Below, one piece after another: positions 6,492-12,260 of a stretch of DNA of 12,260 bases. A program made the position numbers and the translations under genes. The notes beneath the pieces were generated by a model. That model did no database searches, was not told the DNA's origin, and saw only the letters and a list, made by a program, of their open reading frames with translations. Numbering within the stretch: position 1 is the stretch's first letter; each line of letters starts with the position of its first letter. The stretch is from JAVBQU01 sp031548675 (GTDB lineage Bacteria; Bacteroidota; Bacteroidia; Bacteroidales; P3), in contig JAVBQU010000066.1 in NCBI GenBank assembly GCA_031548675.1, positions 1 through 12,260 on the forward strand. The letters run 5' to 3'.

Positions 6492-7916
6492 ATGATAAGT
6501 AAAAAAAGTTCTGTAGCTGCAAAAAGTTCTGTAGCTATTGTATGTTCGGATATTAAGCAATTGTCTAATTCTATTTTATCGGAACAGGAAATTAATTTTA
6601 TTCAAACTGAAAATAAGAAAAACGAAAAACAATTTTTTGCATTCAACCGATTTGATAAATGGATTTTTGTGCAATTGCAAGATAAAAAAACAGATTCTTA
6701 TGTTTTGGAAAAATGGAGAAAAGCAGGAAGCAAATGCTATAATGCTATTGCTGAAAATAAATTGAATGAAATAACCCTTTTGCCTGTTGCCGTAAAACCG
6801 GAAGAAACTTTGGCTTTCGCAGAAGGGATAGCATTGAGTAATTATGCTTTTTCTAAATATAAAACGGATAAAAAAGGCGAACCGAAACTACAAAATATTA
6901 TCATTGCGGATAAAAATATAAAGGAAGAAGCGATTCAGAAACTAAACATATTAGTTGAAGCTATTTTCCATTGCCGCGATTTGGTTAACGAACCTGTTTC
7001 GTATTTGAATGCTGAAAAATTGGCTTCTGAATTTGTAGACTTAGGCAAAGAATCCGGCGTAAAAGTAGAAGTTCTCAATCATATTCAGATAGAATCTTTA
7101 AAAATGGGTGGCTTGCTGGCTGTAAACAAAGGCAGTATTGACCCGCCTACTTTTACCATTATGACATGGAAACCTGCTAATGCCGTTAATAAAAATCCTG
7201 TGGTTTTAGTTGGTAAAGGCTTGGTGTACGATACAGGCGGATTGAACCTGAAACCCGGAGATTATATGAACGATATGAAATCGGATATGGCGGGCGGTGC
7301 TACTATGGCTTGCACTTTGTATGCTATTGCCAAGGCAAAACTACCTGTTTATGCCATAGCTTTAATTCCGGCTACAGACAACCGTCCGGGAGGCAACGCG
7401 TATGCTTCTGGCGATATAATTACCATGTACGATGGAACAACCGTGGAAGTGGGAAATACTGATGCCGAAGGACGCATTATTTTAGGCGATGCTTTGAGTT
7501 ATGCTAAAAAATATAAGCCTGAATTGGTTATCGATGCGGCTACGCTTACGGGAGCTGCCAGCCGTGCTATCGGGCAATATGGCATAGTAGCCATGCATAA
7601 TAAAGCTGAAAAGCCTATGCAAAACCTCAAAAATTCAGGGGAAAAGGTTTATGAACGTATTGCAGAGTTTCCTTTCTGGGATGAATATGGAGATATGATT
7701 AAATCTAAAATTGCGGATATACAAAATGTAGGAGGTAGTTGTGCCGGAATGATTACTGCCGGAAAGTTTTTAAGCCACTTTACCGATTATCCGTATATCC
7801 ACTTGGATATTGCAGGGGTAGCTTTTTACGATAAAAAAGAAAATTATCATCCGCAAGGCGGAACAGGTTACGGCATACGTTTATTGTTTGAATTTCTAGA
7901 ACAAAAGATAAAGTAA
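6492..7916 (+). CDS. Leucyl aminopeptidase family protein (peptidase M17)
   Basis: A 474-residue protein with the M17 layout: a variable N-terminal domain (1-~165) and a conserved C-terminal catalytic domain. Motifs are VGKGLVYDTGGLNLKP (240-255), MKSDMAGGA (262-270) and the family signature NTDAEGR (322-328). Aligned to E. coli PepA with a constant offset of 28, the metal ligands K242, D247, D265, D324 and E326 and the catalytic K254 and R328 are all present, so it should be an active two-metal enzyme. It removes N-terminal amino acids from peptides in the cytoplasm; there is no signal peptide. The Nudix and J-like genes on the other strand converge on it. Its first codons contain a 16-bp direct repeat (6503-6518 and 6521-6536) that gives the duplicated K-S-S-V-A. 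No clear promoter is seen; the leader carries hairpins. Confidence 0.93.
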   Translation: MISKKSSVAAKSSVAIVCSDIKQLSNSILSEQEINFIQTENKKNEKQFFAFNRFDKWIFVQLQDKKTDSYVLEKWRKAGSKCYNAIAENKLNEITLLPVAVKPEETLAFAEGIALSNYAFSKYKTDKKGEPKLQNIIIADKNIKEEAIQKLNILVEAIFHCRDLVNEPVSYLNAEKLASEFVDLGKESGVKVEVLNHIQIESLKMGGLLAVNKGSIDPPTFTIMTWKPANAVNKNPVVLVGKGLVYDTGGLNLKPGDYMNDMKSDMAGGATMACTLYAIAKAKLPVYAIALIPATDNRPGGNAYASGDIITMYDGTTVEVGNTDAEGRIILGDALSYAKKYKPELVIDAATLTGAASRAIGQYGIVAMHNKAEKPMQNLKNSGEKVYERIAEFPFWDEYGDMIKSKIADIQNVGGSCAGMITAGKFLSHFTDYPYIHLDIAGVAFYDKKENYHPQGGTGYGIRLLFEFLEQKIK

Positions 7917-7919
7917 GAA

Positions 7920-7937
7920 AAGGGGCGCAAGCCCCTT
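7920..7937. terminator. Shared hairpin between convergent genes
   Basis: AAGGGGC (7920-7926) pairs with GCCCCTT (7931-7937) around a GCAA tetraloop. On the plus strand it follows the aminopeptidase stop by three bases and runs into TTATTCTTTA. On the minus strand the arm is followed by TTTTCTTAC, and it starts at the stop codon of the J-like gene. It probably ends transcription in both directions; the T-runs are modest. Confidence 0.6.
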
Positions 7938-8532
7938 ATTCTTTATAAATTGAGTCTATGATAAATTGTCTGAATCCGGCAATATGAATAATACAGCCTA
8001 AAGTGAGCCATAAACTTCCTAAAGCCCAATAAACATCGAATACTCTCAAAAAGGTAAGTAGTGCTATGATAATATAAACGAATCCAGCCAAAGGAATGAA
8101 AAAAAGTGGAGTTCTTAGTTTGGTATTAGGGATATATAAACACAAAGCGGCTTGTATATATTGGGTAAGTAAACGCTTTCTAACGGACATAGAAAATTCA
8201 GAATAAGGTTGATTGATGATTTTCTCAGCTCTGGCATCTCCTTTTTCTATATAGGTTTCTATAATAGACAAATATTGCTGAATCCTTTCTTCGCTTATTT
8301 CAGAGGGAGTTGCTAAAATAAATATATGATACAAAATGTTGTAATACTTTCTAACTTGTTCATCTTTTAGTATCTCTACAGCCCTACAAATTTGATAAAC
8401 TTTTTGTATTGAATCGTTAGTAGAAATTCCTAAATTTAGGTATTTATTAGCTAGGATTTTATAGTGTTTTGCAATACTAAAAATTTCGGCATTAAATTTC
8501 AATTCCAATATTTCATAATAGTTTTCAATCAT
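7936..8532 (-). CDS. J-like domain membrane protein lacking the HPD motif
   Basis: A 198-residue protein. Residues 4-65 follow the J-domain pattern: NYYEILELKFNA, KHYKILANKY, then YQICRAVEILKDEQVRKYYN, matching the YYxILG, KxYRxLAxKY and INEAYEVLSDxxKRxxYD segments of DnaJ proteins. The HPD tripeptide that stimulates Hsp70 ATPase, expected right after KY30-31, is replaced by LNL (32-34). A helical stretch (about 78-130) follows, then two hydrophobic segments (about 141-163 and 167-187), so the protein should be inner-membrane anchored at its C-terminus. Without HPD it is unlikely to be a normal DnaK co-chaperone; it may use the fold for another interaction, as other J-like proteins do. It starts 6 bases after the Nudix stop and is probably in its operon. 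A simple membrane protein with a coincidental J-like start is the alternative. Confidence 0.7.
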   Translation of the reverse strand: MIENYYEILELKFNAEIFSIAKHYKILANKYLNLGISTNDSIQKVYQICRAVEILKDEQVRKYYNILYHIFILATPSEISEERIQQYLSIIETYIEKGDARAEKIINQPYSEFSMSVRKRLLTQYIQAALCLYIPNTKLRTPLFFIPLAGFVYIIIALLTFLRVFDVYWALGSLWLTLGCIIHIAGFRQFIIDSIYKE

Positions 8533-8538
8533 GATATT

Positions 8539-9054
8539 TTAAGCATCAAATTTATCAACAGAATTTTTGATTACATATTCTAGAAGTTCTCTTATGCTGG
8601 GATAAATTTTATCATACAAAGAAGTAAATTGTTTATATGAAAGCCATTGAACTTTTGAAATTCCCTCTTCTGCTTGCGGAGCAGGGGTTTCATTAGATGC
8701 ATTCATCATCAGAAACCAATAGGTTATTTTAAGAATAGGAGAGCCTGCTTCTTGGTAAATATGAAAAGTAGCAGGCAGTCTTTTTTGAATCTGCAAATCA
8801 AAAATATTGCATTCTTCGCTTACTTCGCGGATAGCGGCTTGTTTTTGCGATTCTCCTTTTTCTATCCAGCCTTTGGGAAGTTCCCAATGGTTGTTTCTAT
8901 AAATAAATAAGATTTCGTTTTGGGGATTTAAAACCAAACCTCCGGCAGCATAGATTATCGTTTGGATATGATATTGCTTCTGTAATGCTTGTATATTTTT
9001 TAAAGAATGACTTGTTATAAGGTATTTATAAGAATTATGTAAAGAAAGTTTCAT
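8539..9054 (-). CDS. Nudix hydrolase
   Basis: A 171-residue protein with a Nudix box at 62-84 (GWIEKGESQKQAAIREVSEE then CNI): G62, E68 and the R76-E77-V78-x-E80-E81 core are present, but the usual glycine near the end of GX5EX7REUXEEXGU is N83. E77, E80 and E81 are the expected metal-binding residues. The preceding strands (IYAAGGLVLNPQNEILFIYRNNHWELPKG) are typical for Nudix enzymes, which hydrolyse nucleoside diphosphates linked to another group; the substrate cannot be told from the sequence. There is no signal peptide, so it should be cytosolic. It is divergent from pyrE, 169 bases from the pyrE ATG, and co-directional with the J-like gene 6 bases downstream. I found no convincing promoter on the minus strand; CAAACATT at 9107-9114 (AATGTTTG on the minus strand) is one mismatch off. 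Confidence 0.88.
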   Translation of the reverse strand: MKLSLHNSYKYLITSHSLKNIQALQKQYHIQTIIYAAGGLVLNPQNEILFIYRNNHWELPKGWIEKGESQKQAAIREVSEECNIFDLQIQKRLPATFHIYQEAGSPILKITYWFLMMNASNETPAPQAEEGISKVQWLSYKQFTSLYDKIYPSIRELLEYVIKNSVDKFDA

Positions 9055-9130
9055 AGAATGTTAATAACTTATATGGTTGATTTTCATTAATTCCTTTGGG
9101 TTTAGGCAAACATTTAACGAATACCTATTT

Positions 9131-9158
9131 TTTGTCTTGAAAAAAAGACCTAATTTTG
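9131..9158 (+). promoter_or_regulatory. Bacteroidota-type promoter for pyrE
   Basis: A perfect TAnnTTTG (TAATTTTG) lies at 9151-9158, 65 bases before the pyrE ATG. The best upstream box is TTTG at 9131-9134, only 16 bases away and so closer than in the other promoters of this window. A small inverted repeat, GTCTT (9134-9138) and AAGAC (9145-9149), sits between the boxes and might be a regulator site. Confidence 0.55.
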
Positions 9159-9223
9159 CACCCTGAAATTGAGTATAGTGAAAAATATAGTTGCTTGATT
9201 TCTTTTAATTTAAACAGATTTTG

Positions 9224-9877
9224 ATGAATAAGTTCACAGACGTTCAACTAACTACTGCTGATTTTTTGTTGCAAATTAAAGCAATAAAATTGAATAACGA
9301 AAACCCTTTTACATGGGCATCAGGAAGGAAATCTCCTATCTATTGCGATAACCGTGTTACTTTGTCGTATCCGATGATGCGTACTTACATCCGCCAGCAA
9401 TTTGTAAAATACATACAAGATGAATACGGAGTAGTTGAAGTAATTGCCGGTGTTGCCACAGGCGGGATAGCTCATGGTGCATTGGTGGCTCAGGATTTAG
9501 GATTACCTTTTGTGTATGTCCGCAGTGAAGAAAAAAAGCATGGCTTAACCAATCAGGTAGAAGGCAAGATAGATGCCGGACAAAGTGTATTGATTATTGA
9601 AGACTTGGTTTCTACCGGTAAAAGTAGTTTGAATGCCGCTACAGCCCTGAAAGAGGCCGGATGTAAAGTTTTAGGAATGCTGGCAATCTTTACTTACGGA
9701 TTGGATGTAGCCCAAGATGCTTTTAAAAAAGCAGATGTTCCTTTGTTTACGCTTACTAACTATGATGCATTAATCCATCAGGCGGCAGAAAAAGGATATA
9801 TTTATGAAGGCGATTTGGAATCTTTAGCCACATGGCGGCAAGACCCTGCCAAATGGTCGGAAGATAGAATGAAATAG
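9224..9877 (+). CDS. pyrE: Orotate phosphoribosyltransferase
   Basis: A 217-residue enzyme that makes orotidine 5'-monophosphate from orotate and PRPP, the fifth step of pyrimidine synthesis, in the cytosol. It has the substrate segment FTWASGRKSPIYCDNR (29-44), GVATGGIAHGALVA (76-89), the mobile-loop region YVRSEEKKHGLTNQVEG (98-114) with paired lysines, and the PRPP-binding motif VLIIEDLVSTGKSS (122-135). The length and motif order match the family. The ATG at 9224 is preferred to the TTG three bases before it. It has its own promoter and is followed by a terminator, so it is probably monocistronic. The other pyrimidine genes are not in this window. Confidence 0.95.
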   Translation: MNKFTDVQLTTADFLLQIKAIKLNNENPFTWASGRKSPIYCDNRVTLSYPMMRTYIRQQFVKYIQDEYGVVEVIAGVATGGIAHGALVAQDLGLPFVYVRSEEKKHGLTNQVEGKIDAGQSVLIIEDLVSTGKSSLNAATALKEAGCKVLGMLAIFTYGLDVAQDAFKKADVPLFTLTNYDALIHQAAEKGYIYEGDLESLATWRQDPAKWSEDRMK

Positions 9878-9903
9878 CAAAAGAATTATTTCTTAAAATA
9901 TAA

Positions 9904-9926
9904 ATGCTTGATTTTAAAATAAGCAT
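9904..9926 (+). other. AT-rich hairpin after pyrE, with an 8-codon open frame
   Basis: ATGCTT (9904-9909) and AAGCAT (9921-9926) are complementary and enclose the self-complementary ATTTTAAAAT (9911-9920). The left arm also begins an 8-codon frame, ATG at 9904 to TAA at 9928-9930 (MLDFKISI). It lies 27 bases after the pyrE stop and 19 before the terminator stem. There is no T-run, so it is not itself a terminator; whether it has any role is unclear. Confidence 0.35.
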
Positions 9927-9944
9927 ATAAAATAGCAATCATAC

Positions 9945-9975
9945 AAAGGCTCTTCTTAACCGGAGAGCCTTTTTT
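9945..9975 (+). terminator. Intrinsic terminator between pyrE and the ABC-F gene
   Basis: AAAGGCTCT (9945-9953) pairs perfectly with AGAGCCTTT (9964-9972), with two more pairs (one T-G wobble, one C-G) closing a 6-base loop, and runs into six T at 9970-9975. It ends pyrE transcription. It also lies only 28 bases before the ABC-F ATG at 10004, with no clear promoter in that gap. Confidence 0.88.
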
Positions 9976-10003
9976 GTCCGTTTCATATAAAATTTATACT
10001 ATT

Positions 10004-11890
10004 ATGAACTTCCTTTTAGTCGAAAATCTAACCAAATCCTATGGCGAAAAGCTTTTGTTTCAAAATATTACTTTTGGAATAGACGGCGGACGCAAAGTTG
10101 CTTTGATAGCCCGTAATGGTGCCGGAAAAACTTCTCTGCTAAATATTATCATAGGGAAAGATATTCCGGACGAAGGCAAGGTAACTTTTCGAAAAGATAT
10201 ACGGATGGCATATTTACCTCAAAATCCGGAATTGGATGAAGAGGCAAGCGTATTGGATGTGCTTTTTAATTCTGATAACAAATATGTACAGATTATCAAG
10301 CGGTACGAACATGTATTAGAAAAGATTAAGAAGCAGGATGATGAAAATACCCAGCAGGAGATGCATGAAATAATCGAGGAGATGGATAAGCATCAATGCT
10401 GGGATTATGAAAATAGGGTAAAGGAAATACTTTTTAAACTCAATGTTACCGATTTTGAACAAAAAATAAAATACTTATCGGGCGGACAGCGTAAAAAGGT
10501 GGCTTTGTCTAAGGTTTTGATTGATGAGGTTGATTTACTGATTTTAGATGAACCCACAAACCATTTGGATATTCAAATGATTGAATGGTTGGAAGAATTT
10601 TTATCTAAACAAAATCTGACTTTATTATTGGTTACACACGACCGCTATTTTTTAGATAATGTCTGTAATGAAATTATTGAAATAGATAATCAACAGATTT
10701 ATTCATATAAAGGAAATTATAATTATTTTCTAGAGAAAAAAGCGGAACGTGAATTTGTAGAGGCTCAGGAATTAGAGAAAAATAAAAATTTGTACCGCCG
10801 CGAGCTGGAATGGATGCGGCAAACGCCTTCGGCACGAAGTACTAAAGCAAGGGCACGCATCAATGCTTTTTATGAATTGAAAGAGAAAGCTTCTAAGCGT
10901 ATAGAAGCTCCAAAAGCTGAACTGAAAATTAAGGCTGAAAGGGTAGGAGGAAAGATTTTGGAAATTTATAATATTTCGAAGTCTTACGATGAAAAAAAAT
11001 TGGTTGATGATTTTTCGTATGTTTTTAAAAAGGGAGAACGCATCGGTATTGTAGGAGCAAATGGAGCCGGAAAATCTACTTTATTGAATATGATTACCGG
11101 AAATATTAAGCCTGATGATGGTAAAGTTATCATAGGACAAACTACGCAATTCGGATATTATACTCAGGAAGGCTTAAAGGAGAAAGATGATATGCGGGTT
11201 ATCGATATTGTGAAAGAAATAGCAGAAGTTATCCGCTTGGAAGATGGCCATGAAATTTCTGCATCTCAATTTCTGAATTATTTTCAGTTTCCCCATACCA
11301 CGCAATACAATTATTACGGAAATTTGAGCGGAGGAGAACGTCGTCGTCTGTTTCTCTTAAAAACCCTGATGGCAAATCCTAACTTTTTGATTCTGGATGA
11401 ACCTACCAACGATTTGGATGTTTTTACTTTGATGATGTTGGAAGATTTTTTGCAGCAATTCGGCGGATGCCTGATTATTGTTTCGCATGATCGTAGCTTT
11501 ATGGATAATTTGGTTGATCATTTGTTCGTATTTGAAGGAGATGGAAAAATCAAAGATTATCATAGCACATATACGGAATATACTCAAGAAAAACTGCGTA
11601 AAGAAAAAGAATTAAGAGCTGTAAATAAAGATGCCAGCAAGGATGCAAAACGCGAAAAGCCTGTTTCTGATGTACAAAAAATGAATTTTAAAGAAAAGCA
11701 GGAGTTTGAAGCTTTGGAAAAAGATATGGAATTGCTTGAAACGGAGAAATCCGAATTACTTCAAAAAATGAATTCAGGAGAAGGAAGTTCACAAGAATTA
11801 GTAAATTGGGGTAAACGCTATGATGAGGTTTGTCAATCGCTTGATGTAAAAACCGATCGTTGGTTGGAATTGAGTGAGAAAAAGCAATAA
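10004..11890 (+). CDS. uup: ABC-F family ATPase, Uup type
   Basis: A 628-residue soluble protein with two ABC domains and no membrane segment. Domain 1: Walker A ARNGAGKT (36-43, Ala in place of the usual first Gly), signature LSGGQ (158-162), Walker B LLILDEPTNHLD (178-189) with catalytic E183, and H212. A charged linker (about 243-315), the tRNA-interaction region of ABC-F proteins, follows. Domain 2: GANGAGKST (351-359), LSGGE (441-445), FLILDEPTNDLD (461-472) with E466, and H495. The C-terminus (about 560-628) is a Glu/Lys-rich coiled coil like the Uup C-terminal domain. NHLD in domain 1 with NDLD in domain 2 plus the coiled coil favours Uup over EttA or resistance ABC-Fs. Uup-type proteins act on the ribosome, and in E. 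coli loss of Uup raises precise transposon excision. The ATG at 10004 is chosen because the upstream TTG at 9974 lies in the terminator. The 21-bp repeat array begins 8 bases after its stop. Confidence 0.9.
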   Translation: MNFLLVENLTKSYGEKLLFQNITFGIDGGRKVALIARNGAGKTSLLNIIIGKDIPDEGKVTFRKDIRMAYLPQNPELDEEASVLDVLFNSDNKYVQIIKRYEHVLEKIKKQDDENTQQEMHEIIEEMDKHQCWDYENRVKEILFKLNVTDFEQKIKYLSGGQRKKVALSKVLIDEVDLLILDEPTNHLDIQMIEWLEEFLSKQNLTLLLVTHDRYFLDNVCNEIIEIDNQQIYSYKGNYNYFLEKKAEREFVEAQELEKNKNLYRRELEWMRQTPSARSTKARARINAFYELKEKASKRIEAPKAELKIKAERVGGKILEIYNISKSYDEKKLVDDFSYVFKKGERIGIVGANGAGKSTLLNMITGNIKPDDGKVIIGQTTQFGYYTQEGLKEKDDMRVIDIVKEIAEVIRLEDGHEISASQFLNYFQFPHTTQYNYYGNLSGGERRRLFLLKTLMANPNFLILDEPTNDLDVFTLMMLEDFLQQFGGCLIIVSHDRSFMDNLVDHLFVFEGDGKIKDYHSTYTEYTQEKLRKEKELRAVNKDASKDAKREKPVSDVQKMNFKEKQEFEALEKDMELLETEKSELLQKMNSGEGSSQELVNWGKRYDEVCQSLDVKTDRWLELSEKKQ

Positions 11891-11898
11891 TCGCTAGT

Positions 11899-12150
11899 CT
11901 TTTGCTTTCGGGTATCTATCTTTTATCTTTGGGTATCTTCCTTTTGTCTTTGGGTGTCTTCCTTTTATCTTTGGGTGTCTTCCTTTTGTCTTTGGGTGTC
12001 TTCCTTTTGTCTTTGGGTATCTCCCTTTTATCTTTGGGTATCTTCCTTTTGTCTTTGGGTATCTCCCTTTTGTCTTCGGGTATCTTCTTTTTGCTTTTGG
12101 GTATCTAACTTTTGTCTTCGGGTATCTACCTTTTATCTTTAGGTCTCAGA
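11899..12150. repeat. Tandem array of twelve 21-bp units
   Basis: Twelve contiguous units of exactly 21 bp, each starting near CTTTTRTCTTTGGG and ending TRTCTYC (R is A/G, Y is C/T). Units 2-9 (11920-12087) are nearly identical; units 1, 10, 11 and especially 12 at the edges are degenerate, the usual sign of a minisatellite kept uniform by slippage or recombination. Some units are identical: 2 and 7, 3 and 5, 6 and 8. Differences inside the core are almost all transitions at a few positions. The plus strand is pyrimidine-rich with one GGG (rarely CGGG) per unit. Because 21 is a multiple of three and the unit has no stop, all six frames are open; the plus frames give heptads such as LLSLGIF, but there is no start signal, so I do not call a gene. 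Confidence 0.95.
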
Positions 12151-12260
12151 ATGAACTTTTTAGGAAATACGAAACTTTAATAGTGTATCTCTATAAATTA
12201 CAATAACAAAATGTTTTTTGATTAACAGAGAAAAATCTACAAATAATAAACTACGGTTAA
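12151..12260. other. AT-rich intergenic tail, nothing recognised
   Basis: The last 110 bases have no open frame of useful length on either strand, no strong hairpin and no TAnnTTTG promoter. With the repeat array, the 370 bases after the ABC-F stop contain no gene that I can support. Confidence 0.6.

Noticed and set aside
10004..11890. Antibiotic-resistance ABC-F protein
   Set aside because: The C-terminal coiled coil and the NHLD/NDLD pattern fit housekeeping Uup better, and nothing nearby suggests a resistance locus.
11902..12108. Open frame of LLSLGIF heptads that could pass for a small membrane protein
   Set aside because: It starts at a TTG inside the tandem array, lacks an initiation signal, and all six frames of the 21-bp unit are open, so the frame is a by-product of the repeat.
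11899..12150. CRISPR array
   Set aside because: The units are contiguous without unique spacers and there are no cas genes.

Overview
The window looks like chromosomal DNA from a low-GC member of the Bacteroidota. Three things point there. Two proteins end in the type B sorting domain of the type IX secretion system (T9SS, the gliding-motility-associated C-terminal domain). Several genes are preceded by the Bacteroidota promoter pattern (TTTG or TTG, about 20 bases, then TAnnTTTG). Shine-Dalgarno sequences are mostly absent. I cannot name the genus. No phage, plasmid, CRISPR, tRNA or rRNA signature is visible, and most of the window is ordinary core-genome content.

Layout, left to right. (1) 1-740: the 3' end of a large secreted T9SS protein, closed by a strong intrinsic terminator at 819-871. 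(2) 882-2049: a promoter and a two-gene unit, an SPFH/band-7 membrane protein followed 11 bases later by a 57-residue ribbon-helix-helix protein. (3) 2063-2173: a short element with imperfect inverted ends. (4) 2201-3579: a promoter and an M16-family protein lacking the HxxEH zinc motif, so probably the non-catalytic partner type. (5) 3664-6333: a 671-residue secreted protein built of fibronectin-III-like modules with a T9SS tail, then an exported thioredoxin-fold protein with a CGWC centre. (6) 6364-7916: a GC-rich palindrome and smaller hairpins, then an M17 leucyl aminopeptidase with all expected metal and catalytic residues. (7) 7936-9054, minus strand: a Nudix hydrolase and, 6 bases downstream, a membrane-anchored J-like protein without HPD; they converge on the aminopeptidase over a shared hairpin. 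(8) 9131-11890: pyrE (orotate phosphoribosyltransferase), a terminator, and an Uup-type ABC-F ATPase. (9) 11899-12150: twelve tandem 21-bp units right after the ABC-F stop codon, then about 110 bases without recognisable content.

Functionally this is a mix of housekeeping genes (pyrE, uup, M17 aminopeptidase, Nudix) and cell-envelope genes (two T9SS substrates, an exported thioredoxin-like protein, SPFH protein). The items that most deserve a second look are the 21-bp tandem array, the SPFH plus ribbon-helix-helix pair, the J-like protein without HPD, the M16 protein without its zinc site, and two candidate repeated intergenic elements (2063-2173 and 6364-6396). I see no clear candidate for a whole new multi-gene system; the SPFH/RHH pair is the nearest thing to one.
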